Origin: Platanthera guangdongensis
Lineage: Eukaryota > Streptophyta > Magnoliopsida > Asparagales > Orchidaceae
Reading direction: 5' to 3'
Length of the DNA stretch: 64,000 bases
Assembly: GCA_039583875.1 (NCBI GenBank)
Contig: CM077151.1
Location: forward strand, 115,090,609-115,154,608
The position numbers and the translations under genes are program-made. Below are positions 44,869 to 55,775 of this stretch, in pieces (the stretch's first letter is position 1; each line of letters starts with the position of its first letter). The notes beneath the pieces were generated by a model. The model had not been told where the DNA came from and did not search any database. It saw only the letters and a list, made by a program, of their open reading frames with translations.

Positions 44869-45315
44869 ATGTCGACACAAGAGTTTAGGTCTCGAAACTT
44901 TGAAAGCGTGTCGACAAACACAAACAGAACCCTATTTATACCTTTCTTGTTTGAAGACGAACAGGCGGGATGAATTTCTAATGATGTGTCGACACTGTCA
45001 ATAAGTGTCGACACTGACTTATAATGTCTCGACACTCATGTGTCGACACAAATTTAGTCAACAGATTTTATGTGTCGACACTTGGTTAAGTGTCGACACC
45101 ACTATACTCGACATGTGTCGAGACTTTACTTAGAAAAATTCTGAGTAAAACTTAAGTGTCGACACTTTATTGAATGTGTCGACACCTACTCGACATGTGT
45201 CGACACTAACATTCTGAAGTGTCGACACTAACTTCTTAGATGTGTCGACACCATTTTCCTGAAGTGTCGACACTTACTATTCTGTGTCGACATAGACTTG
45301 TCTATGTGTCGACAC
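44869..45315 (-). promoter_or_regulatory. Internal promoter of ORF3 with second GTGTCGACAC array
   Basis: On the minus strand, TATAAATA (44933-44940) lies about 100 bp upstream of the ORF3 ATG. Upstream of it, palindromes start at 44986, 45005, 45026 (variant), 45040, 45072, 45090, 45115 (variant), 45156, 45176, 45197, 45219, 45242, 45264, 45284 (variant) and 45306. Three variants (44869, 44889, 44908) lie between the TATA box and the ATG. The layout copies that of the LTR: array, then TATA, then transcribed region. It fills the gap between the pol stop (45348) and ORF3. Confidence 0.78.
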
Positions 45316-45347
45316 CTTTTTACTTAGCCAATTTTTGTTCTGTATAC

Positions 45348-47033
45348 TTAGTCTAAGTTTATCATACCTAGTTCAATTTTGAACCTATTAAACTTAGCTT
45401 CTTCTAAGGGCTTAGTGAACATATCAGCTATCTGATTATCTGTTTTAACATATTCAAGTGCAATATCATTTCTTTCTACATGCTCCCTAAGAAAGTGATA
45501 TTTAATCTCAATATGTTTAGTTCTACTATGTGATACAGGATTATTAGCTATGGAAATAGCACTAGTAGAATCACAATAAAGTGGAGTTCTACTTACCTGA
45601 CATCCATAGTCTTCTAGCTGATGTTGAATCCACAGAAGTTGAGCACAGCAACTTCCTGCAGCTATATACTCTGACTCAGCTGTGGAGATGGCCACACTGG
45701 TTTGCTTCTTACTACTCCATGAAATGAGTCTTCCACCTAGGAATTGACATGATCCAGTTGTGCTTTTTCTATCTTCTTTGCATCCTGCAAAGTCTGCATC
45801 TGAATAGCCTGTTAGATCAAAATCTCCATTCCTAGGGTACCAGAGGCCTAGATAGGGTGTGCCCTTTAGATATCTCAAGATTCTCTTGACTGCAGTCAAG
45901 TGAGATTCTTTGGGGCAGGCTTGATACCTGGCACAAACACATGTAGCATACATAATGTCAGGCCTACTTGCAGTCAAGTATAGTAGGGAGCCAACTATCC
46001 CTCTATACAAGGTTTCATCCACAGGTTTCCCTGCATCATCCTTGCTTAGAGACATACTTGACCCCATAGGAGTCTTCATGGTACTGGAGGAATCCATACC
46101 ATATTTTCTTATGAGTTCTAGGGTGAACTTAGACTGACATATGGATAATCCACTTTCAGTCTGTTTAACTTGGAGACCCAAGAAAAACTTCAGCTCTCCC
46201 ATACTACTCATTTCAAATTGACTCTGCATAAGCTTTGCAAACTTTTTGCAAAGGCTACTTTCAGTAGACCCAAATATAATGTCATCTACATATATTTGGA
46301 CAAGTATTACTTTGCCTCTAGATTCCCTAAGGAATAGAGTCTTATCTATTTTCCCCCTTGTGAACTTGTTCTCAATGAGGAAACTAGATAGGGTTTCATA
46401 CCAAGCTCTAGGAGCTTGCTTTAACCCATACAAAGCTTTCCTAAGTCTATAGACATAATGTGGAAGAGTAGGATCAACAAAACCTGAGGGCTGCTCCACA
46501 TATACTTCTTCTTTTAAATTACCATTAAGGAATGCTGACTTCACATCCATTTGGTATACTTTGAATCCTTGGTAGGTTGCATAGGCCAAGAACATTCTGA
46601 TGGCTTCCAGTCTGGCTACTGGAGCAAAGGTTTGATCAAAATCAATACCTTCTTCTTGCCTATATCCTTTTGCAACCAATCTTGCCTTATTCTTAATGAT
46701 GACTCCTTGTTCATCTAACTTGTTTCTGTAGATCCATTTTGTTCCTATCACATTGTGATCTTTAGGCTTAGGAACTAAGTCCCAAACCTTGCACCTCTTG
46801 AACTGGTTTAGCTCTTCCTGCATAGCTTCAGTCCACTGTGGATCTTGTATTGCTTCTTCAAATTTCTTTGGTTCTATTTGAGACAGAAAACTTGAATATA
46901 CTACAGCATTCTGATTTCTGCTCCTTGTCTGAACACCTTGTCTTGGATCTCCAATTATCAGCTCTATGGATGATCTCTTAGATGCCTGTTGGCTGGAGGC
47001 ATCCTTACTTCTGGTTGTACTTCTACAGCATCT
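45348..47033 (-). pseudogene. pol: Element F pol part 2: integrase C-terminal linker, RT, RNase H
   Basis: Open from about 47033 down to the stop at 45348. It starts in the linker ([14 protein letters not shown], then [16 protein letters not shown]). RT follows: [81 protein letters not shown] and catalytic [11 protein letters not shown] near 46270. RNase [56 protein letters not shown] and DMFTKPL. It lacks its own start and depends on the upstream frame, from which it is separated by a one-base shift between 46966 and 47033. The catalytic residues look intact. Confidence 0.92.
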
Positions 47034-48520
47034 TCATTATGCTGAGTTCCTTGAACTTCTTCAGCTCCTGGTACATGTAGTTCTCCCCCTGGACATAAGC
47101 CATCTTCTTCTACTTGCTGTCTTGCAGCAGGTACATCTTCCATGGTTAGCTTGTCCATCTTCTTAGAAAGACCTGTGGGGCTGCACACACTACTAGACAA
47201 CTCATTGTTAATAAGAAGTGTCTCATCAAAAACTACATGCACAGATTCCTCTACAACTTGTGTAGTCAAGTTGTAGACTCTATAAGACTTACTATTACTG
47301 CTGTACCCAACAAACACTCCCTCTTGGGATTTGGCAGCAAACTTAGTTAAGTAAGTCTTCCCATTGTTAAGTATGAAGCATTTACAACCAAAAATCCTGA
47401 AATAGGATAGGTTTGGTTTCCTGCCTTTCACTACTTCATAGGGGGTCTTGTTTAACCTTTTAGTTATGGTAGCTCTATTTATCACATGGCATGCAGTGTT
47501 AACTGCTTCAGCCCAGAAATATTCTGGTAGTGAAGAATCACTTAATAGAGTCCTACCAGCTTCTATCAAGGTTCTATTTTTCCTTTCAGCAATGCCATTT
47601 TGCTGAGGTGTTCTAGGTGAAGAGAATTCTTGAAATATCCCATAGTCTTCACATAGTTTTGTCATGCTTTCAGATTGAAACTCTGTACCATGGTCACTTC
47701 TAATTTTGACCACTGTACAGTTCAATTCATTCTGAATTTGCTTAACAAAACTGTGGAAGACACTAGGTGTTTCAGATTTCTGCTTTAAGAAGAACACCCA
47801 GGAAAACCTTGAGTAGTCATCAACAACTACAAAGGTGTAGACCTTCCTACCTAAGCTGTGAACTGGCATTGGACCAAATAGATCCATATGCAAGAGGTAT
47901 AAACACCTCACAGCATCCTTGTTGTCAATGCTTCTAAAGGTGGATTTAGTCTGCTTGCCCTTTTGACAAGCTGAGCAAATGCCATCTTTGACACACTTAA
48001 CTTGAGGACCATTCCTCACTAACTCTTTACTAAAGAGTTTGCCAATAGTCTTGTAATTAAGATGAGCAAGCCTCTTGTGCCATTTGACACATTGAGAGAC
48101 TGTCTCATCAGCTACAAGACAAACTGGAGAACTATTGTTCTCAACCATAATGTCTAAACAATAGACATTTCTCTTCCTATAACCTGTCAAAATGATCTTT
48201 TGATCACTTGACCTCTTGATATGACAACCATTTTTAATAAATGAGATGTCATACCCTACATCACTTAATTGACTTATACTAATGAGGTTATGTTTCAAAC
48301 CTTTAACATAAGCCACTTGAGTAATGGTAACAAGGTTAGAAGAAATGTTACCAAACCCTTTGATGATTCCTTTTTCAGAACCACCAAAGGTCACCTTTGG
48401 ACCATTTTTGATTGGGATGTAGTCCTTCAGTAGTCCCCTAGTTCCAGTCATGTGTCTGGAACATCCACTATCCAAGTACCATGTAGGGGTATGGCCACTT
48501 GGATTCTCCTGCAAAACAAA
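46964..48520 (-). pseudogene. pol: Element F pol part 1: protease and integrase
   Basis: In the same frame as gag, separated only by TAA at 48521-48523; there is no ATG near the start, so it would be made by read-through or splicing. Protease WYLDSGCSRHMTG at residues about 12-24. Integrase zinc region HKRLAHLN...CSACQKGKQTKS near 47945-48085. Core: LHMDLFGPM near 47880, VVVDDYSRFSWVFFL, IRSDHGTEF near 47690, and QQNGIAERKNRTLIEAGRTLL near 47590. Then the KTPYEVVKGRKPNLSYFRIFGCKCF segment. The reading frame is lost in the linker at about 47000 (ends NRHLRDHP). The core D, D and E residues are present. Confidence 0.9.
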
Positions 48521-50560
48521 TTAATGAACCTTAGAACCCAAAGTAAACTTGGGTCCTTGGTGATTGTTAGTTTGCAAATTGACATAGCTACCTGCTGTCT
48601 TTCCAACAGGTAACTTGCTACTCAACTTGGCACTGGCATTGTGCCAACAATCCAAAGCAAAGTGGCCAACCTTGCCACAGCACCAACATTCAAATTTGTT
48701 GTACCTTTGCTTAGGTTCTGACTTAGCTGTCTTAACTACAGCAGTCTTGTTGAATGTTGGGGCTTTGCCCTTGGACTTGGACTGATTCTGAACAGTCCTA
48801 GCTGGATTAACAAAACCCAGTCCAGTCTTTCCTTTATGATGAACAAAATCATCAATCAAGGGTAGCACTGATTTAGGTTTTGAATACCTAGCTGCTAGCT
48901 CTTTCTCCTTCTGAAGATTAATCTCCAGTTTCTTAATTTGATCATTCTTAAATGCAATAGTACCCATCTGAATCACAGTAATGTGTTTCAGTCTGGCCAC
49001 TTCATTCAGTTTTTGATCATAATTCTTCTCATAATCTATTGCAGCTGCCTTGAGATCAGCAATTTCCTTGGCCAAATTTTTGGCTAGGGTCTTGCTTTTC
49101 TTATAGGCTTGCAATAGTACTTGATATTCATCTAGGAGTTGATGAATATCTCCCTCAGACTCAGATATATTCTCATCACTTGATGAAGAATAATCTGACT
49201 CTGAACTAGAACTGGAACCAGAACTTTGAGTTAGACCTTGTACCTGACTGGGTCCTGGCTGCTCCAGGTTTTTGGTACTTTCAGTCAAAGCCATCAGTCC
49301 TTGGCTTTGACAGTCTTCTTGCTCATAGATAGATTCCATGATCTGCATAAACTCTTCTTCTTCCTCAGCAAATAGCCCAATATAGGCTTCAGCATCTGTC
49401 TCAGTGTCTGAAGAAGACATATCTGAAAGAGTCTTCTCATTCTTTGCAACAAAGGACTTTTCCTTCTTTCCTTTGAAGTGAGTTTTCTTTTTGTCACTGG
49501 ATTCCTTCCTTCTTTCAGGGCAGTCTGCAATAACATGGCCCTGTCTATTGCAGCAGTAACAAATTATCTTGGATCCAGTTCCCTTACTAGTCTTGGTCCT
49601 TTTCTTGTCCTTCTTTGAAGGCTTCTTTTCCTGATACTGAACCTCTTTCCCTTTGGAAGATGAAGGTCTAGACCTCCACTGTTTCTTCTTAAGGAACTTC
49701 TGAAAATGTCTGGTGAATGCAGCAAAGTCTTCATCACTTTCACTGCTTGTAGATTTTGTACTTTCAGACTCTTCAGATTCTGATTCAACTACCTCTGGAG
49801 GAGGAGTTGATGACTTTGTCCTGCTCTTTCTGGGTACATCTGACTTAAAGGCAACAGTCTTTTCTCTGTATTCAGTCCTTGTTGACTTTTCTTCTTCTTT
49901 TCTTACTGACAATTGCATCTCATAAGATAACAACTTGCCAAAAAGTGTGGGAGGAGGAATTTCTCCCAACTTTGCCATTTCTCTGATGGCACAGATCTTG
50001 GTGTCCCAGTCTTTGGTGAGGGACCTTAAGAATTTATCATTCAACTCATAGTTTGTGAACTCTCTTCCATATGACATGAGTTCATTTACAATTCTATAAA
50101 ATTTCTTGTAGCATTCAGTGATGCTATCCCCTCTTCCTTGCCTAAAGCTTTCATATTCTTGATTAAGCAAGGACTTCCTATCTTGCCTTACTTCTTCAGA
50201 ACCTTCCATATAGACAATGAGGGTGTCCCACATTTCTTTTGCAGTTTTACAGTGAATAAGGTTCTGGAAGGTGGCATCATCAATTGCACTAACTATTATA
50301 TTCTGTGCTCTTTTGTCCATGGTTGCTAGGACAATCTCATCCTTGGTCATTTCAGAGAAATCCTTTGGAGTCCTCTGATTTGCATCCAATACTGAAATCT
50401 TCATGGGCACATATGGCCCTTCTTTGACTGTGATGTATATCCTAGGGTCAGAGGCTTCCATAAAAAGCCTAACCCTCTCTTTCCAGATCCCAAAGATCTC
50501 TTTTCTGCATATAGGTAGTTTCATTGAACCCAACTCCTTATGATTCTCTGAAGAACCCAT
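48521..50560 (-). CDS. gag: Element F gag, 679 aa (SIRE-like)
   Basis: A complete ORF, ATG at 50560 to TAA at 48521-48523. The N-terminal capsid region has IWKERVRLFMEASDP, MDKRAQNIIVSAIDD, AKEMWDTLIVYMEGSEEV, LLNQEYESFRQGRGDSI and FYRIVNELMSYGREF, the UBN2-type gag of copia elements. It is followed by charged, Ser-rich sequence, a CX2CX4HX4C knuckle (CYCCNRQGHVIADC) near residue 335, an acidic Ser-rich stretch, a coiled-coil-like helix, and a second knuckle (CWCCGKVGHFALDC) near residue 640. The long C-terminal extension with a second knuckle fits the SIRE/Maximus lineage. It should form the particle core in the cytoplasm. The minus-strand leader 50561-50673 precedes it. Confidence 0.93.
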   Translation of the reverse strand: MGSSENHKELGSMKLPICRKEIFGIWKERVRLFMEASDPRIYITVKEGPYVPMKISVLDANQRTPKDFSEMTKDEIVLATMDKRAQNIIVSAIDDATFQNLIHCKTAKEMWDTLIVYMEGSEEVRQDRKSLLNQEYESFRQGRGDSITECYKKFYRIVNELMSYGREFTNYELNDKFLRSLTKDWDTKICAIREMAKLGEIPPPTLFGKLLSYEMQLSVRKEEEKSTRTEYREKTVAFKSDVPRKSRTKSSTPPPEVVESESEESESTKSTSSESDEDFAAFTRHFQKFLKKKQWRSRPSSSKGKEVQYQEKKPSKKDKKRTKTSKGTGSKIICYCCNRQGHVIADCPERRKESSDKKKTHFKGKKEKSFVAKNEKTLSDMSSSDTETDAEAYIGLFAEEEEEFMQIMESIYEQEDCQSQGLMALTESTKNLEQPGPSQVQGLTQSSGSSSSSESDYSSSSDENISESEGDIHQLLDEYQVLLQAYKKSKTLAKNLAKEIADLKAAAIDYEKNYDQKLNEVARLKHITVIQMGTIAFKNDQIKKLEINLQKEKELAARYSKPKSVLPLIDDFVHHKGKTGLGFVNPARTVQNQSKSKGKAPTFNKTAVVKTAKSEPKQRYNKFECWCCGKVGHFALDCWHNASAKLSSKLPVGKTAGSYVNLQTNNHQGPKFTLGSKVH

Positions 50561-50659
50561 GTTCTTGATTTTCTTGAAACTGTTTCCTGTTTTCTGACTT
50601 ATACTGAATTTGCCAAACTGGATCTCCTCAGACAGTTAGTCCTGATTTTGAGGAACCTC

Positions 50660-50671
50660 GCTTTGATACCA
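50660..50671 (-). other. Element F primer-binding site
   Basis: On the minus strand, TGGTATCAAAGC begins 2 nt inside the 5' LTR edge. One mismatch from the common initiator-Met complement TGGTATCAGAGC. Confidence 0.85.
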
Positions 50672-50673
50672 CT

Positions 50674-52777
50674 TGAAAGATATGGTACCTAAACACCTAG
50701 AGGGGGGGGGGTGAATAGGTGACCTAAACCTTTTTCCCTTTGTTTGGCAGCACAACAGTTTTTCACAGATTATTACAGTTAACAGCAATTACAGAAATCA
50801 CACAGAAAAGCCACAACACAGCACAGCACAGCAGACACACTAATTTTATAGTGGTTCCCCAATCTTTGGGTACATCCACTTTCCCCCTTCGCCTATCTAG
50901 CAGTGTACTAGATTCGGCCAAACTTCTCCACTAGCTCAGAACCCAACAAGGTTCCTACCTCAGGCCCAAAGCCTTACACTCAGCCAAAAGGCCTACACTC
51001 AGCCACCCAGGCCTACACTCAGCCAATCAAAGGCCTACACTCAGAGTTCTTCAACTCCTACACTCAGGCACCAAGCCCTACCCTCAGCCTTTATAAAATA
51101 GGCTTACAATCACTCAGATCCAATGGATCTTACAAGTTTAAAATAGAAATTACAAATGCTAACTCTACAACTCAGAAAGGATGAGAGGAGTTGAGAGTTT
51201 CTTGAAGAGTTCTTGGAAGAACTCAGCTTGATCCAAACTGACTTAGCTTTCTTCAAAGCTTCTTGAGTAGAACTGAATTAGTCTGAATCTTCTGCAGTTG
51301 ATCCTTGATCTCTGCTTCTTGAAATCCAGATGACTCTGAATTGTTCTTCTCAGCCTTAGTTCCAAAGACTGAATCCTTGGTTGGAGCTCTCTCTCTCCAA
51401 CTACTTAGATCTGCAGTTGGACTGCCTGATCTTCTTTTGTTGATCCTCTATGTATCACTTCTTGATTTAATCTGATCAACCCCTTCAGTTATTCTCACAA
51501 CATGTAATGATAATGAACAACCTTCTATATCTATTTTTTCTGTAAACTATGGGTGCCTATTTATAGGCTTCCTTCATGGTAACCGGCTGATCCGGTTTAT
51601 AACAGACTTTTGACTTCTCTGACAGTTGCTATAGACCGGCTGGATTGGCAGCTGTCATGTCAACCAGTCACTTCTTGAAATTCTCTAACTGTCAGTTAGT
51701 GTCGAGACTTTCTGTTCTTAAGTGTCGACACTTATAGACCAAGTGTCGACACATGTTGTGTAAGTGTCGACACAAGTCTACAAGGTGTCGACACAATTCC
51801 TTGTATGTCTCGACACAGTTTCTTCTGCATGTGTCGACACTGAAATTGAGTGTCGACACAAGTACTTGTACTTCATCCTTTAACTGTATTCTTCTAAGTG
51901 TCGACACATCTCCTTTGTGTCGACACATCTTCATGTGTTGAAACTGTCAAGTGTCGACACTGATTCTTGGTGTCGACACAAGTCTTCATTCTTGATTCTT
52001 CAGCTGAGTGTCGACACATTCCCTTAGTGTCGACACTTATACTTAGAATATTTTACAAATTTTCTGTTCTTTGCTAAGTGTCGACACAGCTCCTTGTGTC
52101 GACACTTTCTTCAAGTGTAGAGTCTTCAATTAAGTGTCGACACATTGTGCTGAGTGTCGACACTTTCTTCAAGTGTTGACTCTTCTGATTTTGTGTCGAC
52201 ACATTGTGCTGAGTGTCGACACATTCTTCAAATACTGAGTCTTTAGCTAAGTGTCGACACATTGTGTTGAGTGTCGACACTTTCTTCCAGTGCTGAGTCT
52301 TCTGCATAGTGTCGACACACTGTGTTGAGTGTCGACACTTGTACTTAGAATCTGTAGACTTTTGCTGAGTGTCGACACTCACTTCAAGTGTCGACACTTT
52401 CTGGTGTAGACACAGCTCTTCTGGGTGTCGACACTTCTGCTAAGTGTCGACACAGCTTTTCTGCATTCTTCTACACTGAGTGTCGACACAGCTCCAAGTG
52501 TCGACACTTTCTGACTGGTGTCGACACTTCTTCCCAGGTGTCGACACAATGATTCCAAGTGTCGACACTGCATGTCTGGGTGTCGACACAAGCTTTCTCA
52601 AGTGTCGACACTTTGCCTCTGGGTGTCGACACATGGACTTAGAAATTTTCAGCTTCAGTCCAGTGTATGTCTAACCTGCACAAGTAACTTAAACAAACAT
52701 CAAATACATTCTGATGTATATCATTGAGTTAGGTGAGGCTTCTTCAAATCAGGTACATTTAACCAATGTACCCAACA
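50674..52777 (-). mobile_element. Element F, 5' LTR (right in window)
   Basis: A 2104-bp near-identical copy of 39635-41742. Differences seen include shorter homopolymers near 50702 and 50738, one missing T near 50790, and one substitution near 52077. Its palindrome array occupies 51699-52632 at a constant 11035-bp offset from the other copy. Confidence 0.95.
51699..52632. repeat. GTGTCGACAC palindrome array, F 5' LTR
   Basis: The same array as in the 3' LTR, copy for copy, from the variant GTGTCGAGAC at 51699 to the last exact copy at 52623-52632. Confidence 0.95.
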
Positions 52778-53393
52778 GGTCGCAAGCTATAGGTCATTTC
52801 TATCGTGGGCGGACTGGTTTTCTGTATCCGCTCAGTCCGACATTTTCGTTGAGACCGCAAGCTATAGGTTATTTCTGTTGGCATATATACGAACTGTGAA
52901 ATTATATCAGGTAAGTCCGCCGAATGGTTTTCATATATTATCATTTGATAAGTTAATAAAGAGAATTGCGGACTACTACTAGAACTCAATAAAGTCCACC
53001 TGACATTGTTATCAGCTGGCTATTTTCGTCCTCATTTTTTAAGGAGGACATTGAATGGATTGATAAGTTGAATTCTCTAATCAGCAAGACTCGTTATAAA
53101 TGATTTTAGTATCGTGCGGACTGCAATTGGGACTCAACAGAGTCCGCCTGACAATTTCTTCTTATTTCAATGACGGACAATAATTGTCTCTAATCAGCAA
53201 GTTAAAAAGCTGTGAGATTTATCAGCGTGACGTGCGGACTGCTAAGTGTCGGTGCGGTGAGCGTGGAAAAAGAACATTGCAGGAAGCACATGCAAAAATA
53301 TCCTTTCTATTTCATCAAAAATTTATACATCTATTCGGCGGACTACAGTCTTGAGTCCGCCACATTTACAAAATCAAAAAAGATAAAAATACA
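52778..53393 (+). repeat. 3' tandem repeats and tail of element D, right part
   Basis: Resumes the interrupted repeat at GGTCGCAAGC. Another unit starts near 52809 (GCGGACTGG, TATCCGCTCAGTCC) and degrades after about 52860. The remaining sequence to 53393 is noncoding but has scattered GCGGACT and AGTCCGCC motifs near 52914, 52970, 53117 and 53231. Confidence 0.7.
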
Positions 53394-55239
53394 TCAACCT
53401 GTAGTCTTTTGTTTCTTTTCTGGAGGTGCAGTGCTCTCACCAACAATATCAAATTCCGGAGAGTAGCCCCCTGAGTCGCTTCCACTGCTATCTGATCCTG
53501 TACTTGAGGTGGACCCTCTATGCGAGCTCCCGGTAGCAGAGGAGGATGAAGAGGTGTCGGACTCGGCGGACAGTTCCCCGCCTCGATGGCTCGAGGCAGC
53601 GTTGTCCGCTGTTTCCTTGGCGCTTTGCCCTTCGCCCTGCCCTCCGTCTTCTTCTTCTCCTTCTTCTCCTTATTCTTCTTCTTCGTTTTCCTCTATGATA
53701 ACCTCTTTGCCCTTCTCAGCCAGCTCCATGGCTGCAACCTGCGGTGTTAGCTCCGGGAAGAGTTCCAAAAAGGGGACGCCATCCCCTCCCTCCTTTGTAA
53801 AGCCGTCGCGGATAAGTCGCTCAATGGCGACCTTGACGGTTTCCTTCACGAAAGGGAGCATGGTGGCCTGAAAGCTATTGTTCTCCAAGTCATAAGCGAC
53901 CTGCACAAAACAAGAACAAAATCAGCCAATCGTGATGGACAGCAAATTAAAGCCGCTGCGAATTCAACTCACCCCGAGCTCTTCTTTTTGCTGGGCAACC
54001 TTTTTCCCCAGCCGCGCGTTCCTCTCTTTCAGCACCTTGTTCTGTTGTTGAAGCTGCTCATTTTCCTTTAGCAGGTCTCTCGCCAAGGTGGCTATGTAGT
54101 GGTTCGTAACCACGCTGTTCGCAGCGGCCTGAGAGGCTAGCAGAGGGAGGTCGGCGGCGGCCACCTTCTTAAGGTCGCTCAAGTTGCGCTTTCCGTAAAG
54201 CGCGGAGATAGCAATATGGGCGTGGCGAGTTATCTGCGGACTCTTCCACGAAGGGAGCACGGTGGACAGGCGGACGTGTTTGTTCTTGCTATGCCAGTGG
54301 ATCATAGGGTTCCCCCTAAGATCCCTCTGGCTGATGCCAAAGCCGCTCATGGTGAAGCTTTCCGAAGAAGAATAATCCGCCACGAGATCCCCTTCCTCCT
54401 TCCTCTTCCTTGCGACTGCTTCTTTGTTCTCCTTCTGTGTAGGAACAAAGCCTCTAGGCATCTGCGACAAGTTGGCGGGTACCGCCAAGGTCACTGCAAA
54501 AAATAGATGGGTAAAACACCAAGGTCGCGGCTGATACAAAAGCTGAGTTCGGAAGCTACTCACTCTCTTCGGGCATAACATCCGCTAAGCTTGCCAGTAG
54601 CGGAATGTAATGCTCGATGTCAAGCCTGGCGTTGGCCAAGTACTCGACAATGGCGGATTCCAAGTCATCCATTCGCACGCTTTTGAAGGCGGAGTCCGCG
54701 CGCACCTGCGGATAGTTGTGCGCGAACCCTAGGTCGCCCTCAAAGATCAGGAACCTAGAGGTCCAGTTGTGGATCTTGTTGGGAAGGCCCACAACCTTCA
54801 TCCCCCTGCAGTAGAAATATATCACCCCCTTGTAGGGGCGGCCTCCAGAAGCGGTTATGGAGCGGACAGAGAATATCTTGCGGAAGACATTCATCGAAAA
54901 AGCGATCTTTTCAGATCGCAAATAGGAGATGAAGCTGCAGATCGCAGCGAGTGTGTTCGGTGCAAGCTGGCCAGGCACCATTCCATAGTGCTCAAAGATT
55001 TCGGCGAGTTCCCATAGAAGCGGAAACTTGAATCCGCTATCAAAGTGGTCCACTGGGATGACGATCTGGGTTGCGGTTGAAAAGTTTAACCTTTCCTGGT
55101 GAGCTGGAAGGCGAACAAGGATATTCGAATTCGCCATCTTCTTCTCGACAAAGGCCTCCAGGTCGGCCTCTGTCAATGTGCATTTTCGGTGATCGGCAGA
55201 GTGGAAGGCGACAGTAGCATTAGTATGCGCGGACACCAT
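53394..55239 (-). pseudogene. Element D antisense gene 2, three exons (gypsy-type transposon domain)
   Basis: Predicted exons on the minus strand: 55239-54564, 54493-53973 and 53900-53394 (676, 521 and 507 nt; 568 codons). Introns of 70 and 72 nt have GTGAGT donors and T-rich ...TTTTTTGCAG and TTTTGTGCAG acceptors; both joins keep frame (phases 1 and 0). Exon 1 (MVSAHTNATV) has DHFDSGFKFPLLWELAEIFEHYGMVPGQLAPNTLAAICSFI and NWTSRFLIFEGDLGF, resembling the putative gypsy-type transposon domain (Transposase_28, PF04195). Exon 2 ends in a coiled coil (LLKENEQLQQQNKVLKERNARLGKK). Exon 3 has a Glu-rich stretch and a Ser-rich acidic tail ending EKKQKTTG. One in-frame TAA lies in the Glu-rich run near 53670. 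Own TATA box upstream. Function unknown. Confidence 0.75.
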
Positions 55240-55302
55240 TTTGCAGGCCGCAGGGTTCCTTTTACTTCAGCTGTTTCCTGCATAAAAAAAAGCGGAAGGC
55301 CC

Positions 55303-55310
55303 TATTTATA
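55303..55310 (-). promoter_or_regulatory. TATA box of antisense gene 2
   Basis: TATAAATA on the minus strand (in GCTATAAATAGGGCC), about 64 bp upstream of the ATG at 55239. Confidence 0.7.
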
Positions 55311-55775
55311 GCTAAAGGGTCTGACAGCTTTTTGACCAGGCCGCACAGCTCGCAGCTTCAATCCGCACAGTCCGCAAAAAATTAAAGCATAGCCAAACAA
55401 TAACGCGGATACAAACACAGATTCACATGCCAAGGAAAATTCAAAGCAAAAAAGTTGTGGCCGACACAATTTTTTTTTGTCCGCCCAGATCGCGCTTTTT
55501 CCTCCCGGCAGAAGTCACAAGGAGCGGATACAATTTCAATCTGCTTAGTTCGCAGTATTTCCCACCTGCAGGTTAAATAACGAGAAGCGGACACAGCATT
55601 AGTCCGCACAATTCGCCACAGATCATGCCAAGGATTAAGCTACATAATTTGTGGATATATAATCTGAGTCCGCACAGATCGCAACAGAGTTCAATCTACA
55701 ACACAGCGTTGTTTGAAACACAATTATACAAACAATTATATAATTAAACAAATAAAAGATCGTGTCATCGCGGAC
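55311..55775. promoter_or_regulatory. Spacer with clustered element D motif, upstream of gene 2
   Basis: Variants of CCGC-NCAG-(T)CCGC recur near 55340, 55361, 55479, 55591 and 55671, with GCGGATAC/GCGGACAC half-sites near 55403, 55523 and 55576. The same composite motif is in the 3' tandem repeats and the LTRs of D. No protein is seen here. Confidence 0.55.

Larger units (their letters stand above)
39630..52782 (-). mobile_element. Element F: SIRE-like Ty1/copia element, young insertion
   Basis: Minus-strand element 39635-52777 with perfect GGTCG duplications (39630-39634 and 52778-52782). LTRs of 2108 and 2104 bp differ by only a few single-base changes and homopolymer-length differences. 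On the minus strand the order is LTR, primer site, gag, protease-integrase-RT-RNase H, internal promoter with palindrome array, ORF3, polypurine tract, LTR. An extra 3' ORF is typical of the SIRE/Maximus lineage. Two apparent one-base frameshifts (in the pol linker and in ORF3) contrast with the near-identical LTRs. Confidence 0.95.
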
